Assembly: GCF_008180725.1 (NCBI RefSeq)
Contig: NZ_VTEV01000013.1
Span: 1 to 63,435, forward strand
Length of the DNA stretch: 63,435 nt
Source of the DNA: Sutcliffiella horikoshii
GTDB taxonomy: Bacteria > Bacillota > Bacilli > Bacillales > Bacillaceae_I
Reading direction: 5' to 3'
In this document: piece after piece, positions 31,140-45,596 of the stretch
How positions within the stretch are numbered: the stretch's first letter is position 1
Layout of the letters: each line of letters opens with the position of its first letter
The notes under the pieces: generated by a model
The model's database searches: none
Seen by the model: only the letters and a program-made list of their open reading frames with translations
What the model was told of the DNA's origin: nothing
Made by a program: the position numbers and the translations under genes

Positions 31140-33218
31140 ATGGCAAGAGAGTTCTCCTTAGATAAAACACGTAATATCGGTATCATGGCTCACATCGATG
31201 CTGGTAAAACAACAACAACTGAACGTGTTTTGTTCTACACAGGACGTATTCACAAAATTGGTGAAACTCACGAAGGTGCTTCTCAAATGGACTGGATGGA
31301 GCAGGAGCAAGAGCGTGGAATCACGATCACATCTGCTGCGACAACAGCTCAATGGAAAGGTCACCGCGTAAACATTATCGATACACCTGGTCACGTAGAC
31401 TTCACTGTTGAAGTAGAACGTTCCCTACGTGTACTTGATGGTGCGGTAGCAGTTCTTGATGCACAATCTGGAGTTGAGCCTCAAACTGAAACAGTTTGGC
31501 GCCAAGCTACAACTTATGGTGTTCCACGTATCGTGTTCGTTAACAAAATGGACAAGATCGGTGCAGATTTCTTATACTCTGTAGGAACTATCCATGACCG
31601 CCTTCAAGCTAATGCTCATCCAATTCAACTTCCTATCGGAGCTGAAGATGAGTTTGAAGGTATCATCGACCTAGTAGAAATGCAAGCTTTCTACTACGAG
31701 GATGACTTAGGTACTCGTTCTGAAGCGAAAGAAATTCCGGCTGAGTACAAAGACCAAGCTGACGAATACCGTCAACGCTTAGTTGAAGCAGTAGCAGAAT
31801 TAGATGAAGAATTAATGATGAAATACCTTGAAGGTGAAGAGCTTACTACTGAAGAGTTGAAAGCGACTATCCGTAAAGGTACTTGTGATGTTAACTTCTA
31901 TCCTGTAATCTGTGGTTCTGCTTTCAAAAATAAAGGTGTTCAATTAATGCTTGACGCTGTTATCGATTACCTTCCAGCGCCAACAGACGTACCTGCAATC
32001 AAAGGTATCGTTCCTGACACTGAAGAAGAAGTAACTCGTGAATCTGGCGACGAAAACCCATTCGCTGCGCTTGCATTCAAAGTTATGACTGACCCTTATG
32101 TAGGTAAATTAACGTTCTTCCGTGTGTACTCTGGTACATTAAACTCCGGATCTTACGTAATCAACTCTACAAAAGGTAAGCGTGAGCGTGTAGGACGTAT
32201 CCTACAAATGCACGCAAACAGCCGTGAAGAGATTCCTGTTGTTTATTCTGGAGATATCGCTGCTGCAGTTGGTCTTAAAGACACAACTACTGGTGACACG
32301 CTATGTGACGATAAAAACCAAGTTATCTTGGAGTCCATGGAATTCCCAGAGCCGGTTATCCAATTGTCTGTTGAGCCTAAATCTAAGGCTGACCAAGACA
32401 AAATGACAACTGCTCTTCAAAAGCTACAAGAAGAAGATCCTACTTTCCGTGCACATACAGATCAGGAAACTGGTCAAACAATCATCGCAGGTATGGGTGA
32501 ACTTCACCTTGATATCCTAGTTGATCGTATGAAGCGTGAGTTCAAAGTAGAAGCAAACGTTGGTGCACCTCAGGTTGCTTACCGTGAAACGTTCCGCGGA
32601 TCTGCTAAGGTTGAAGGTAAATTTGCTCGTCAATCTGGTGGACGTGGTCAATTCGGACACGTTTGGATCGAATTCGAACCAAACGAAGAAGGAAAAGGCT
32701 TTGAATTTGAAAACAAAATCGTAGGTGGGGTTGTACCTCGTGAATACGTACCTGCAGTTCAATCTGGTCTTGAAGATGCAATGGCGAACGGTGTACTAGC
32801 TGGTTACCCTCTAATCGATGTTAAAGCTGCGTTGGTTGATGGTTCTTACCATGACGTTGACTCCTCTGAGATGGCGTTTAAAGTAGCTGCATCTTTAGCT
32901 CTTAAAAATGCAGTATCCAAGTGTAACCCTGTAATCCTTGAGCCTGTCATGAAAGTTGAAGTAGTGACACCTGAAGAGTACATGGGAGACATCATGGGTG
33001 GTATCACTTCCCGTCGTGGTCGTGTAGAAGGTATGGAAGCTCGCGGTAACGCTCAAGTTGTTCGCGCAATGGTTCCACTTTCTGAAATGTTTGGTTATGC
33101 AACATCCCTACGTTCTAACACACAAGGACGCGGAGTGTTCACAATGCATTTCGATCACTATGAAGAAGTACCAAAATCGATTTCTGAAGAAATCATCAAA
33201 AAAAATAAAGGTGAATAA
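31140..33218 (+). CDS. fusA: Elongation factor G
   Basis: 692 residues. GTPase domain with [13 protein letters not shown] (G1), DTPGHVDF (G3) and NKMD (G4); domain IV carries [14 protein letters not shown] and the C-terminal domains are complete. Catalyses translocation and, with RRF, recycling. Preceded by AAGGAG. Second-last gene of the str operon; a wobble-containing hairpin follows before tuf. Confidence 0.98.
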   Translation: MAREFSLDKTRNIGIMAHIDAGKTTTTERVLFYTGRIHKIGETHEGASQMDWMEQEQERGITITSAATTAQWKGHRVNIIDTPGHVDFTVEVERSLRVLDGAVAVLDAQSGVEPQTETVWRQATTYGVPRIVFVNKMDKIGADFLYSVGTIHDRLQANAHPIQLPIGAEDEFEGIIDLVEMQAFYYEDDLGTRSEAKEIPAEYKDQADEYRQRLVEAVAELDEELMMKYLEGEELTTEELKATIRKGTCDVNFYPVICGSAFKNKGVQLMLDAVIDYLPAPTDVPAIKGIVPDTEEEVTRESGDENPFAALAFKVMTDPYVGKLTFFRVYSGTLNSGSYVINSTKGKRERVGRILQMHANSREEIPVVYSGDIAAAVGLKDTTTGDTLCDDKNQVILESMEFPEPVIQLSVEPKSKADQDKMTTALQKLQEEDPTFRAHTDQETGQTIIAGMGELHLDILVDRMKREFKVEANVGAPQVAYRETFRGSAKVEGKFARQSGGRGQFGHVWIEFEPNEEGKGFEFENKIVGGVVPREYVPAVQSGLEDAMANGVLAGYPLIDVKAALVDGSYHDVDSSEMAFKVAASLALKNAVSKCNPVILEPVMKVEVVTPEEYMGDIMGGITSRRGRVEGMEARGNAQVVRAMVPLSEMFGYATSLRSNTQGRGVFTMHFDHYEEVPKSISEEIIKKNKGE

Positions 33219-33257
33219 TTGATTTTCACCTAATCTTGTTTTATAAATAGTATGTAG

Positions 33258-33284
33258 GTTAATAAGTGGAAATCACTTGTTAAT
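33258..33284 (+). other. Hairpin in the fusA-tuf gap
   Basis: GTTAATAAGTG (33258-33268) pairs with CACTTGTTAAT (33274-33284) through 11 positions including two G-U pairs, loop five bases. No T tract. It sits 45 bases before the tuf start. Confidence 0.65.
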
Positions 33285-33329
33285 AACATATAAAATAAAA
33301 ATTAATGAAATTCTAAGGAGGATATAACA

Positions 33330-34520
33330 ATGGGTAAAGAGAAATTCGATAGATCCAAGACTCATGCTAATATCGGTACAATCGGTCACGTTGACCACGG
33401 TAAAACAACTTTAACAGCTGCAATCACTACTGTTCTTGCTAAGCGCAGTGGTAAAGGTGCTGCAATGGCATACGACATGATCGATGCTGCTCCAGAAGAA
33501 AGAGAGCGTGGAATCACAATTTCTACAGCTCACGTTGAGTACGAAACTGATACTCGTCACTATGCACACGTTGACTGCCCAGGACACGCTGACTATGTTA
33601 AAAACATGATCACTGGTGCTGCGCAAATGGACGGCGGAATCCTAGTAGTATCTGCTGCTGACGGCCCAATGCCACAAACTCGTGAGCACATCCTTCTTTC
33701 TCGTCAAGTAGGTGTACCTTACCTAGTAGTATTCTTAAACAAATGCGACATGGTAGACGACGAAGAATTATTAGAACTAGTTGAAATGGAAGTTCGTGAC
33801 CTTCTTTCTGAGTACGATTTCCCTGGAGACGATGTTCCTGTAATCAAAGGTTCTGCTCTTAAAGCTCTTGAAGGAGACGCTGAGTGGGAAGAAAGAATCG
33901 TTGAGCTTATGGCTGCAGTTGATGACTACATCCCAACACCAGCTCGTGACACTGAAAAGCCATTCATGATGCCAGTTGAGGACGTATTCTCTATCACTGG
34001 TCGTGGAACAGTTGCTACTGGACGTGTTGAGCGTGGACAAGTTAAAGTTGGTGACACTATCGAAATCATCGGTTTAACTGAAGAGCCTAAATCTACTACT
34101 GTAACTGGAGTAGAAATGTTCCGTAAGCTTCTTGACTATGCTGAAGCTGGAGACAACATCGGTGCACTTCTTCGTGGGGTTGCTCGTGACGACATCCAAC
34201 GTGGACAAGTATTAGCTAAGCCTGGTACAATCACTCCACACACAAAGTTCAAAGCTGAAGTTTACGTACTATCTAAAGAAGAGGGTGGACGTCACACTCC
34301 ATTCTTCACAAACTACCGTCCTCAGTTCTACTTCCGTACAACTGACGTAACTGGTATTTGTAACCTACCTGAAGGCATCGAAATGGTTATGCCTGGCGAC
34401 AACGTTGAGATGACTGTTGAACTTATCTCTCCAATCGCTATCGAAGAAGGAACTAAGTTCTCTATTCGTGAAGGTGGACGTACTGTAGGCGCTGGCGTTG
34501 TAGCGACTATCCAAGAGTAA
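33330..34520 (+). CDS. tuf: Elongation factor Tu
   Basis: 396 residues. [10 protein letters not shown] (G1), [12 protein letters not shown] (G3) and NKCDM (G4) are intact, followed by the two beta-barrel domains and the usual end [12 protein letters not shown]. Delivers aminoacyl-tRNA to the ribosome. AAGGAGG lies 9 bases before the ATG. It may have additional promoters inside or after fusA; none is clear in the 111-base gap. Confidence 0.98.
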   Translation: MGKEKFDRSKTHANIGTIGHVDHGKTTLTAAITTVLAKRSGKGAAMAYDMIDAAPEERERGITISTAHVEYETDTRHYAHVDCPGHADYVKNMITGAAQMDGGILVVSAADGPMPQTREHILLSRQVGVPYLVVFLNKCDMVDDEELLELVEMEVRDLLSEYDFPGDDVPVIKGSALKALEGDAEWEERIVELMAAVDDYIPTPARDTEKPFMMPVEDVFSITGRGTVATGRVERGQVKVGDTIEIIGLTEEPKSTTVTGVEMFRKLLDYAEAGDNIGALLRGVARDDIQRGQVLAKPGTITPHTKFKAEVYVLSKEEGGRHTPFFTNYRPQFYFRTTDVTGICNLPEGIEMVMPGDNVEMTVELISPIAIEEGTKFSIREGGRTVGAGVVATIQE

Positions 34521-34547
34521 TTTTTGGATCTATCATAGATCTTTTAT

Positions 34548-34584
34548 AAACCGGCATCCCTAATTGAGGGGTGCCGGTTTTTTG
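34548..34584 (+). terminator. Terminator of the str operon
   Basis: AAACCGGCATCCC pairs with GGGGTGCCGGTTT around a short loop and ends in a T run. A smaller palindrome, GATCTATCATAGATC plus TTTTAT (34527-34546), stands just ahead, so the end of tuf has two stacked hairpins. Confidence 0.93.
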
Positions 34585-34592
34585 TTTTGTTA

Positions 34593-34790
34593 ATCTGATA
34601 TGAAGACATTCTTAAGTCTTAAATTCTTGTGAGAGTGTATTCACGAAAGTGATGAAGACATTTATGAGTGAAGAAAAAACGAGAGACTGTTTTCATATGG
34701 TTGATGAAGACAATCCTGCGTCGAAGAAATGAGTGAGATTGTCATCATTGACTGCATGAAGACAATTCTTAATTGACAAACCCCCGAGTT
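34593..34790. repeat. Degenerate 52-bp array, four units
   Basis: ATGAAGACA recurs at 34600, 34652, 34704 and 34756, exactly 52 bp apart each time. Between the copies the sequence has drifted, but GAGAG plus a TTCAT-like half-palindrome is still seen before units 2 to 4 (for example TTTTCATATGGTTGATGAAG). It is the same family and period as the large array at 55075. It lies just after the tuf terminator. Confidence 0.85.
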
Positions 34791-34906
34791 CGTAATCATA
34801 TGCAGCGACAGTAATTCTAAGCGATGAAATATCCTCTTTCTTCTATATAAATAACAACCATCTTCCGCTGGAAAAAACTGAAACGAATAAATCTCCTGCC
34901 CACTTG

Positions 34907-34935
34907 TTGCATTAAACCTCACTTCTCGTTATAAT
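34907..34935 (+). promoter_or_regulatory. S10 operon promoter, upstream copy
   Basis: TTGCAT (34907-34912), 17-bp spacer, TATAAT (34930-34935). Same hexamers and spacer as the copy 63 bp downstream. Confidence 0.75.
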
Positions 34936-34969
34936 ATGAAAAGTGCTCAGAGATTTATTTGAAATATAG

Positions 34970-34998
34970 TTGCATTGTCTATTAACTCCATGTATAAT
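34970..34998 (+). promoter_or_regulatory. S10 operon promoter, downstream copy
   Basis: TTGCAT (34970-34975), 17-bp spacer, TATAAT (34993-34998). The start is predicted near 35006, giving a leader of about 130 bases before rpsJ. Confidence 0.85.
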
Positions 34999-35005
34999 AG
35001 GTAAT

Positions 35006-35444
<439 letters not shown>

Positions 35445-35481
35445 TCAATAAATTACTTAATTAATCTAGGAGGTGTGACTG

Positions 35482-36102
35482 ATGACCAAAGGAATCTTAG
35501 GAAGAAAAGTTGGTATGACTCAAGTTTTTGCTGAAAACGGCGATCTTATCCCTGTAACAGTAATTGAAGCTACACCAAACGTTGTACTTCAAGTTAAAAC
35601 TGTTGAAACAGACGGATACGAAGCGGTTCAGATTGGTTTTGCTGACAAACGCGATAAATTAGCGAACAAGCCATTAAAAGGACACGTTGCTAAAGCGAAC
35701 ACAGCACCTAAGCGCTTCATTCGTGAAATCAGTGGAGCTAACTTAGAAGTTGGTCAAGAAGTCAAAGTTGATATTTTCACAGAAGGCGATGTAGTAGATG
35801 TAACAGGAATCTCAAAGGGTAAAGGTTTCCAAGGCTCAATTAAGCGCCATAACCAATCTCGTGGCCCAATGAGTCACGGTTCCCGTTATCACCGTCGTCC
35901 TGGTTCTATGGGACCTGTTGCTCCAAACCGTGTATTCAAAGGTAAACTTTTACCTGGACGTATGGGTGGAGAGCGCATTACTATCCAGAACCTTGAGATC
36001 GTGAAAGTTGACGTAGAACGTAACCTATTACTTGTTAAAGGTAACGTACCTGGTCCAAAAAAATCTTTAATCACAATTAAAAGTGCTATAAAAGCAAACT
36101 AA
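35482..36102 (+). CDS. rplC: 50S ribosomal protein L3
   Basis: 206 residues, close to the usual 209 of Bacillus; the small difference is a shortening around residue 86. The long central loop with [19 protein letters not shown] reaches the peptidyl transferase centre. TAGGAGGTG stands before the ATG. Early 50S assembly initiator. Confidence 0.97.
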   Translation: MTKGILGRKVGMTQVFAENGDLIPVTVIEATPNVVLQVKTVETDGYEAVQIGFADKRDKLANKPLKGHVAKANTAPKRFIREISGANLEVGQEVKVDIFTEGDVVDVTGISKGKGFQGSIKRHNQSRGPMSHGSRYHRRPGSMGPVAPNRVFKGKLLPGRMGGERITIQNLEIVKVDVERNLLLVKGNVPGPKKSLITIKSAIKAN

Positions 36103-36127
36103 TTGTTTAGGAAAGGAGGAACTACAA

Positions 36128-36751
36128 ATGCCTAAAGTAGCATTATACAACCAAGCTGGCGCAAACGTTGGTGAAGTTGAATTAGCAGATGCTGTATTCG
36201 GTATTGAGCCAAATAACAGCGTATTGTTCGATGCGATTGTTATGCAAAGAGCATCTCAACGTCAAGGTACTGCAAAAGTAAAAGGACGTTCTGAAGTAGC
36301 AGGTGGTGGACGCAAACCATGGCGTCAAAAGGGTACTGGTCGTGCTCGTCAAGGATCTATCCGCTCTCCACAATGGCGTGGTGGTGGTATCGTATTCGGT
36401 CCTACACCAAGAAGCTACAGCTACAAACTTCCTAAAAAAGTTCGTCGCTTAGCTATCAAATCTGCATTATCATCTAAGGTATTAGAAAACGAACTATTAG
36501 TATTAGAAGGATTAGCTTTTGATGCACCAAAAACAAAAGAAATGACTTCTGTATTAAAAGGTTTAGAAATCAATCGTAAAGCGTTGATCGTAACAGCTGA
36601 CGCTGACGAAAACGTTGCTTTATCTGCTCGTAACATTCCTGGAGTAACAGTTGTTACAGTAACTGGTGTGAACGTATTAGACGTTGTTAACCACGATAAA
36701 GTAATCTTTACGAAAGACGCTGTTCAAAAATTAGAGGAGGTGCTTGCATAA
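36128..36751 (+). CDS. rplD: 50S ribosomal protein L4
   Basis: 207 residues. The extended loop with [20 protein letters not shown] (about 60-79) lines the exit tunnel. No macrolide-resistance type change is evident in it. AAAGGAGG precedes the ATG; the stop overlaps the rplW start by one base (TAATG). In other bacteria L4 regulates this operon. Confidence 0.97.
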   Translation: MPKVALYNQAGANVGEVELADAVFGIEPNNSVLFDAIVMQRASQRQGTAKVKGRSEVAGGGRKPWRQKGTGRARQGSIRSPQWRGGGIVFGPTPRSYSYKLPKKVRRLAIKSALSSKVLENELLVLEGLAFDAPKTKEMTSVLKGLEINRKALIVTADADENVALSARNIPGVTVVTVTGVNVLDVVNHDKVIFTKDAVQKLEEVLA

Positions 36752-37038
36752 TGAGAGATCATCGTGATGTTCTTAAGCGCCCCGTGATTACTGAGCGTTC
36801 TACAGATTTAATGACTGAAAAGAAATATACTTTTGAAGTAGATGTTAGAGCTAATAAAACTGAAGTTAAAGATGCTGTTGAAGCGATCTTTGGCGTAGAC
36901 GTTGAAAAAGTAAACATCATGAACTACAAAGGTAAATTCCGTCGTGTAGGTCGTCATAGCGGATTAACTAACCGTCGTAGAAAAGCTATCGTAACTTTAA
37001 AAGCTGATAGCAAAGAAATCGAATTCTTCGAGGTTTAA
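36751..37038 (+). CDS. rplW: 50S ribosomal protein L23
   Basis: 95 residues. Tunnel-exit protein that docks trigger factor and [20 protein letters not shown] opens the protein and the [19 protein letters not shown] loop follows. The start shares a base with the rplD stop, so translation is coupled. Confidence 0.97.
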   Translation: MRDHRDVLKRPVITERSTDLMTEKKYTFEVDVRANKTEVKDAVEAIFGVDVEKVNIMNYKGKFRRVGRHSGLTNRRRKAIVTLKADSKEIEFFEV

Positions 37039-37049
37039 TACAAAAATAA

Positions 37050-37907
<858 letters not shown>

Positions 37908-37964
37908 CGGGGTTGTACTACGGTTCAACGGAGCCGTAGAGCAATCACGAAGGGAGGTTTCCAC

Positions 37965-38243
37965 ATGGGTCGCAGCTTGAAAAAAGGGCCTTTTGTAGAT
38001 GATCATTTAATGAACAAGATTGAAAAGTTAAATGAAACTGAGGGTAAACAAGTTGTTAAAACTTGGTCTCGTCGTTCTACTATTTTCCCACAATTTATCG
38101 GACATACAATCGCTGTATATGATGGCCGTAAACACGTACCTGTTTATGTGACAGAAGACATGGTAGGTCACAAGCTTGGAGAATTCGCTCCATCTCGTGC
38201 TTACAAAGGTCACGGAAATGATGATAAGAAAACAAAACGCTAA
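37965..38243 (+). CDS. rpsS: 30S ribosomal protein S19
   Basis: 92 residues. The head protein that contacts S13 and the A-site finger. Conserved [14 protein letters not shown] at the start and [18 protein letters not shown] at the end. GGGAGG precedes the ATG. Confidence 0.97.
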   Translation: MGRSLKKGPFVDDHLMNKIEKLNETEGKQVVKTWSRRSTIFPQFIGHTIAVYDGRKHVPVYVTEDMVGHKLGEFAPSRAYKGHGNDDKKTKR

Positions 38244-38247
38244 TTAG

Positions 38248-38604
<357 letters not shown>

Positions 38605-38607
38605 CCA

Positions 38608-39891
<1,284 letters not shown>

Positions 39892-39911
39892 TCAAGAGGA
39901 GGTTCGCGAAA

Positions 39912-40175
39912 ATGAGTGAACGTAACCAACGTAAAGTTTACACTGGTCGTGTTGTTTCCGATAAAATGGATAAAACAATCACTGTACTAGTTGAAACTTA
40001 CAAAACTCACCCACTCTACGGCAAACGTGTTAAGTACTCTAAAAAGTACAAAGCGCATGATGAGAATAGCACAGCTAAAACTGGCGACATCGTAAAAATC
40101 ATGGAGACTCGTCCATTATCTTCTACGAAGCGTTTCCGTTTGCTAGAGGTTGTAGAGAAAGCTGTAATTATCTAA
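39912..40175 (+). CDS. rpsQ: 30S ribosomal protein S17
   Basis: 87 residues. OB-fold protein of the 30S body; [17 protein letters not shown] near 13 and the [20 protein letters not shown] block are family hallmarks. AGAGGAGG precedes the ATG. Confidence 0.97.
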   Translation: MSERNQRKVYTGRVVSDKMDKTITVLVETYKTHPLYGKRVKYSKKYKAHDENSTAKTGDIVKIMETRPLSSTKRFRLLEVVEKAVII

Positions 40176-40217
40176 TATATAAGTTCGGATATTTAATTCC
40201 GAAGGGAGGTACCATGC

Positions 40218-40586
40218 ATGATTCAACAAGAATCTCGTTTGAAAGTTGCTGATAACTCAGGTGCTCGTGAAGTGCTTGCTATTAAAGTACTAGGTGGATC
40301 TGGTCGTCGCTACGCTAACATTGGTGATGTTATTGTTTGTACAGTGAAACAAGCAACACCAGGAGGCGTTGTTAAAAAAGGTGACGTAGTGAAAGCTGTT
40401 GTAGTACGTACAAAGCGCGGAGTTCGTCGTAATGACGGTTCATACATCCGTTTCGATGAGAACGCATGCGTAATCATCAAGGATGATAAGAGCCCTCGTG
40501 GAACTCGTATCTTCGGACCAGTTGCACGTGAACTACGTGATAACAACTACATGAAGATTGTATCTTTAGCTCCAGAAGTTCTGTAA
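40218..40586 (+). CDS. rplN: 50S ribosomal protein L14
   Basis: 122 residues. Core protein at the subunit interface; starts [20 protein letters not shown] and holds [18 protein letters not shown] near 59. Preceded by GAAGGGAGG. Also the docking partner of RsfS in ribosome silencing, as known for the family. Confidence 0.97.
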   Translation: MIQQESRLKVADNSGAREVLAIKVLGGSGRRYANIGDVIVCTVKQATPGGVVKKGDVVKAVVVRTKRGVRRNDGSYIRFDENACVIIKDDKSPRGTRIFGPVARELRDNNYMKIVSLAPEVL

Positions 40587-40623
40587 TAAATCGAAAAGAT
40601 GTTTGTCAAGGAGGTGCGAAAGG

Positions 40624-40935
40624 ATGCATGTCAAAAAAGGTGATAAAGTTGTAGTTATCTCTGGTAAGGATAAAGGTAAACAAGGAGTTATTCTTGAATC
40701 TTATCCTAAGAAAGACCGTGTTCTTGTAGAAGGTATCAACGTGATCAAAAAGCACGCTAAACCATCTCAAGAAAATCCTCAAGGTGGAATCATCAACCGT
40801 GAGGCACCTATTCATGTATCAAACGTTATGCCTTTAGATCCTAAGTCCGGTGAACCGACTCGTGTAGGATACAAGGTAGTTGACGGTAAAAAAGTACGTG
40901 TTGCAACAAAATCAGGTGAACAATTAGATAAATAG
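40624..40935 (+). CDS. rplX: 50S ribosomal protein L24
   Basis: 103 residues from ATG 40624, which follows AAGGAGGTGCGAAAGG. KOW motif [19 protein letters not shown] at the N-terminus, then the [13 protein letters not shown] block. One of the two assembly initiators of the 50S. An upstream in-frame start would place the ribosome site inside the gene. Confidence 0.97.
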   Translation: MHVKKGDKVVVISGKDKGKQGVILESYPKKDRVLVEGINVIKKHAKPSQENPQGGIINREAPIHVSNVMPLDPKSGEPTRVGYKVVDGKKVRVATKSGEQLDK

Positions 40936-40961
40936 AACGTTTAAGAAAGGAGGTACTTTTG

Positions 40962-41501
40962 ATGAACCGCCTAAAAGAAAAGTATCAAAGCGAAATTATT
41001 CCTGCTCTAATGGGCAAGTTTAACTATCAATCTGTGATGCAAGCTCCTAAGCTTGAGAAAATCGTTATCAACATGGGTGTTGGTGATGCAGTAGCAAACT
41101 CTAAGGCTTTAGACGCAGCTGTTGAAGAGTTAACTTCAATCACTGGTCAAAAACCTGTTGTAACAAGAGCGAAAAAATCTATCGCTGGTTTCCGTCTTCG
41201 TGAAGGAATGCCTATCGGTGCGAAAGTTACATTACGCGGCGAGCGTATGTACGAATTCCTAGATAAGTTAGTATCTGTTTCCCTACCACGTGTTCGTGAC
41301 TTCCGTGGAATCTCTAAAAAGTCTTTCGACGGTCGTGGAAACTACACTCTTGGAGTGAAAGAGCAACTTATCTTCCCTGAAATTGATTACGATAAAGTTA
41401 GCAAGGTTCGTGGTATGGATATCGTTATCGTTACTACTGCTAACACTGATGAAGAAGCGCGTGAGCTTTTAACATCATTCGGAATGCCATTCCAAAAATA
41501 A
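40962..41501 (+). CDS. rplE: 50S ribosomal protein L5
   Basis: 179 residues. Central-protuberance protein binding 5S r[18 protein letters not shown] near 30 and [20 protein letters not shown] near 68. AAAGGAGGT is 10 bases before the ATG; an in-frame TTG directly precedes it. Confidence 0.97.
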   Translation: MNRLKEKYQSEIIPALMGKFNYQSVMQAPKLEKIVINMGVGDAVANSKALDAAVEELTSITGQKPVVTRAKKSIAGFRLREGMPIGAKVTLRGERMYEFLDKLVSVSLPRVRDFRGISKKSFDGRGNYTLGVKEQLIFPEIDYDKVSKVRGMDIVIVTTANTDEEARELLTSFGMPFQK

Positions 41502-41717
<216 letters not shown>

Positions 41718-41747
41718 AACCCGATAATTGGGAAGGAGGTAAATTAA

Positions 41748-42146
<399 letters not shown>

Positions 42147-42177
42147 TAAATTTCTTTAAATGAACGGAGGTGTAACT

Positions 42178-42714
42178 ATGTCACGTGTAGGTAAAAAACC
42201 TATTGAAATCCCAACTGGGGTTACAATTACAAACGACAACAACACAGTTACCGTAAAAGGTCCTAAAGGTGAATTAACTCGTACATTCAGCCAAGATATG
42301 GCTATTACAGTTGAAGAGAACGTATTAACAGTAGTACGTCCTTCTGATAGCAAAGAACACCGTACAATCCACGGAACAACTCGTGCACTTTTAAACAACA
42401 TGGTTCAAGGTGTTACAACTGGTTTCGAAAGAGGATTGGAACTTATTGGGGTAGGTTACCGTGCATCTAAGCAAGGTAACAAACTAGTTCTTAACGTTGG
42501 TTACTCTCATCCAGTTGAGATCACTCCTGAACAGGGGATCGAAGTGGAAGTACCGGCAAACACAAAGATCGTTATTAAAGGTATTGATAAAGAGCGCGTA
42601 GGTGCTTTAGCAGCTAACATTCGTGACGTTCGCCCACCAGAGCCTTACAAAGGTAAAGGTATTCGTTATGAAGGTGAACAAGTACGTCGTAAAGAAGGTA
42701 AAACTGCTAAGTAA
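42178..42714 (+). CDS. rplF: 50S ribosomal protein L6
   Basis: 178 residues from ATG 42178 (CGGAGGTG upstream). Two repeated domains near the factor-binding site; [16 protein letters not shown] at the start and [16 protein letters not shown] at the end are family signatures. Confidence 0.97.
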   Translation: MSRVGKKPIEIPTGVTITNDNNTVTVKGPKGELTRTFSQDMAITVEENVLTVVRPSDSKEHRTIHGTTRALLNNMVQGVTTGFERGLELIGVGYRASKQGNKLVLNVGYSHPVEITPEQGIEVEVPANTKIVIKGIDKERVGALAANIRDVRPPEPYKGKGIRYEGEQVRRKEGKTAK

Positions 42715-42749
42715 TACGGCATAAGCAGATAGAAAGGAGTGACTGCACG

Positions 42750-43109
42750 ATGATTACAAAACCTGATAAGAATTCTACTCGTAAGAAAAGACACACTCGT
42801 GTTCGTGCTAAGTTATCAGGAACTGCAACTCGTCCACGTTTAAATGTGTTCCGTTCCAACCAACACATTTACGCTCAAGTGATCGACGATACTAACGCTG
42901 TAACAATCGCAAGTGCTTCTACACTTGACAAAGATGTAACAGCAAACGGTAGCAACGTTGAGTCCGCTAAAGCAGTTGGAGAACTTGTTGCAAAGCGCGC
43001 AATTGAAAAAGGAATCAAATCAGTAGTATTCGACCGCGGTGGATACTTATATCACGGCCGTGTGAAAGCATTAGCAGATGCTGCACGTGAGGCTGGTCTA
43101 GAATTTTAA
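42750..43109 (+). CDS. rplR: 50S ribosomal protein L18
   Basis: 119 residues. Binds 5S rRNA beside L5. [19 protein letters not shown] near 29 and the C-terminal [20 protein letters not shown] are typical. AAAGGAG is present upstream. Confidence 0.97.
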   Translation: MITKPDKNSTRKKRHTRVRAKLSGTATRPRLNVFRSNQHIYAQVIDDTNAVTIASASTLDKDVTANGSNVESAKAVGELVAKRAIEKGIKSVVFDRGGYLYHGRVKALADAAREAGLEF

Positions 43110-43129
43110 TCGACAAAGGAGGGACACTG

Positions 43130-43630
43130 ATGCGTCGTATTGATCCAAACAAATTAGAACTTGAAGAACGCGTTGTTACGGTTAACCGCGTTGCGAAAGT
43201 AGTAAAAGGTGGACGTCGTTTCCGCTTTGCTGCTCTTGTAGTAGTAGGAGATAAAAACGGTAATGTTGGTTTTGGTACTGGTAAAGCTCAAGAGGTACCT
43301 GAAGCAATCCGTAAAGCAATTGAAGATGCGAAAAAGAACTTGGTTGCTGTACCTATCGTTGGTACAACAATTCCTCACCAAGTACTTGGTGAGTTCGGTT
43401 CTGGTGAAATCCTATTGAAACCTGCTTCTGAAGGTACTGGGGTTATCGCTGGAGGACCAGTTCGTGCGGTACTTGAGTTAGCGGGTGTTCAAGACATCCT
43501 TTCTAAATCTTTAGGATCTAACACACCAATCAACATGATCCGTGCAACACTTAACGGATTAAAGCAATTGAAACGTGCAGAGGACGTTGCTAAATTGCGT
43601 GGTAAAACGGTAGAAGAACTGTTAGGATAA
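43130..43630 (+). CDS. rpsE: 30S ribosomal protein S5
   Basis: 166 residues. The N-terminal RNA-binding domain has the loop [20 protein letters not shown] (spectinomycin-site region, wild-type looking), then [20 protein letters not shown]. Part of the mRNA entry site and fidelity control. AAAGGAGG precedes the ATG. Confidence 0.97.
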   Translation: MRRIDPNKLELEERVVTVNRVAKVVKGGRRFRFAALVVVGDKNGNVGFGTGKAQEVPEAIRKAIEDAKKNLVAVPIVGTTIPHQVLGEFGSGEILLKPASEGTGVIAGGPVRAVLELAGVQDILSKSLGSNTPINMIRATLNGLKQLKRAEDVAKLRGKTVEELLG

Positions 43631-43643
43631 GGAGGGAAACAAA

Positions 43644-43826
43644 ATGGCGAACAAATTAGCAATCACCCTCACTCGCAGTGTAATCGGTCGTCCACAAGAT
43701 CAACGTGCGACTGTTCAAACTCTTGGTTTGAAAAAGATGCACCAAACAGTTGTCCATGAGGATAACGCAGCTATCCGTGGAATGATTAACAAGGTATCTC
43801 ACCTTGTTACTGTGAAAGAGCAATAA
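43644..43826 (+). CDS. rpmD: 50S ribosomal protein L30
   Basis: 60 residues. [19 protein letters not shown] near 7 and the C-terminal [16 protein letters not shown] identify the short bacterial L30. Fourteen bases after rpsE with AAGGAGG between. Confidence 0.96.
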   Translation: MANKLAITLTRSVIGRPQDQRATVQTLGLKKMHQTVVHEDNAAIRGMINKVSHLVTVKEQ

Positions 43827-43860
43827 ATAGAAACGGTTTTTTAAATAAGGAGGTGCCACA

Positions 43861-44301
43861 ATGAAACTTCATGAGTTAAAACCTAACGAAGGATCTCGTA
43901 AAGAGCGCAACCGTGTAGGTCGCGGAACTGGTTCTGGTAACGGAAAAACTTCTGGTAAAGGTCATAAAGGTCAAAATGCACGCTCTGGCGGTGGCGTTCG
44001 TCCTGGATTCGAAGGTGGTCAAACACCTCTATTCCAACGCTTACCTAAGCGCGGATTCACGAACATCAATCGCAAAGAGTACGCAATCATTAACCTTGAT
44101 GCTTTAAACCGCTTTGACGAGGGAACTGAAGTTACTCCTGAATTACTTCTTGAAACAGGTTTAGTTAGCAAATTAAACGCTGGTCTTAAAGTATTGGGTA
44201 ACGGTTCTATCGAGAAAAAGCTTACAGTACGTGCTCATAAATTCTCCTCAGCAGCTAAGGAAGCTATCGAAGCAGCTGGCGGTTCAGTTGAGGTGATTTA
44301 A
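43861..44301 (+). CDS. rplO: 50S ribosomal protein L15
   Basis: 146 residues. The glycine and basic-rich N-terminal arm ([19 protein letters not shown], about 22-40, then [15 protein letters not shown]) threads into the 50S core. Its stop overlaps the secY start (TAATG), so Sec channel and ribosome production are translationally tied. Confidence 0.97.
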   Translation: MKLHELKPNEGSRKERNRVGRGTGSGNGKTSGKGHKGQNARSGGGVRPGFEGGQTPLFQRLPKRGFTNINRKEYAIINLDALNRFDEGTEVTPELLLETGLVSKLNAGLKVLGNGSIEKKLTVRAHKFSSAAKEAIEAAGGSVEVI

Positions 44302-45596
44302 TGTTCCAGACATTCTCCAATTTTATGCGCGTGGGTGATATAAGAAAGAAAATTGTCTTCACCCTATTAATGTTAGTAATTTTCCGTATCGGTACGTTTA
44401 TCCCAGTACCAGGGGTGAACTCTGACATTTTGAAATTCCAGGATGAACTTAGTGTATTTGGTATCCTGAATACTTTTGGTGGTGGAGCTCTTCAGAACTT
44501 CTCTATTCTTGCCATGGGTGTAATGCCATACATCACAGCGTCCATCATCGTGCAGTTATTGCAAATGGATGTTGTTCCGAAGTTTACGGAGTGGTCAAAA
44601 CAAGGAGAAGCTGGACGTCGCAAATTAGCTCAATTCACTAGGTATTTTACCATTGTACTTGGTTTCGTTCAGGCAATTGGTATGTCGATCGGTTTCAATA
44701 CAATGGCCAATGGTCAATTGATTATGAATCCGACTTTCACTACTTATCTGCTTATAGCATTAGTGTTAACAGCAGGAACTGCATTCTTGATGTGGCTTGG
44801 TGAGCAAATCACGGCACATGGCGTAGGAAACGGAATCTCCATTCTAATCTTCGCTGGTATCGTATCTGCAATCCCAACCGGCGCAAATCAGATTTACGCA
44901 TCTTTGATCCAGGATGCTGGTGATCAGTTGTTCTTAAATCTTGTTATTGTTGCACTTATCATCCTTGCAATCTTAGCTGTAATCGTAGGTGTAATCTTCA
45001 TTCAGCAAGCGTTACGTAAAATTCCGATTCAGTATGCGAAGAAGACGGCAGGTCGCGCTCCTACTGGTGGAGGACACACTACACACTTACCTTTAAAGGT
45101 AAATGCAGCAGGGGTAATTCCGGTTATCTTTGCAGTATCCTTTATCATTACACCACCGACAATCGCTTCATTCTTTAACGAGAATGCTGTGACTAGATGG
45201 ATTATTAGTTCATTTGACTACACGAATCCAATCGGTATGGTTGTATATGTAGCTCTTATAATTGCCTTCACTTACTTCTACACATTTGTTCAGTCTAATC
45301 CTGAACAGATGGCAGAAAACTTAAAGAAACAAGGCGGATATATCCCAGGAATTCGTCCTGGTTTAAATACACAGGAATATTTGACCAAGATTATTTACCG
45401 ACTAACATTTGTTGGTGCATTATTCTTAGCAGCTATTTCTATCCTACCTATTATCTTTATGAGCTTTGCCGGTCTTCCTGCAGCAGTGCAGATTGGCGGT
45501 ACTAGTCTACTAATCGTCGTAGGTGTTGCACTTGAGACGATGAAGCAACTAGAAAGCCAGTTAGTGAAGCGTCATTATAAAGGGTTTATCAAGTAA
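44301..45596 (+). CDS. secY: Preprotein translocase subunit SecY
   Basis: 431 residues, ten membrane helices. Pore-forming subunit of SecYEG in the cytoplasmic membrane. Signature GVMPYITASIIVQLLQM (near 72) and the cytoplasmic loop RKIPIQYAKKTAGR near 235 are intact. Works with SecE encoded at 17645. A 37-base near-perfect palindrome begins directly after its stop codon. Confidence 0.97.
   Translation: MFQTFSNFMRVGDIRKKIVFTLLMLVIFRIGTFIPVPGVNSDILKFQDELSVFGILNTFGGGALQNFSILAMGVMPYITASIIVQLLQMDVVPKFTEWSKQGEAGRRKLAQFTRYFTIVLGFVQAIGMSIGFNTMANGQLIMNPTFTTYLLIALVLTAGTAFLMWLGEQITAHGVGNGISILIFAGIVSAIPTGANQIYASLIQDAGDQLFLNLVIVALIILAILAVIVGVIFIQQALRKIPIQYAKKTAGRAPTGGGHTTHLPLKVNAAGVIPVIFAVSFIITPPTIASFFNENAVTRWIISSFDYTNPIGMVVYVALIIAFTYFYTFVQSNPEQMAENLKKQGGYIPGIRPGLNTQEYLTKIIYRLTFVGALFLAAISILPIIFMSFAGLPAAVQIGGTSLLIVVGVALETMKQLESQLVKRHYKGFIK

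Noticed and set aside
34662-34922. Minus-strand open frame between tuf and rpsJ
   Set aside because: No ribosome site, covers the degenerate array, and the protein has no recognisable features.
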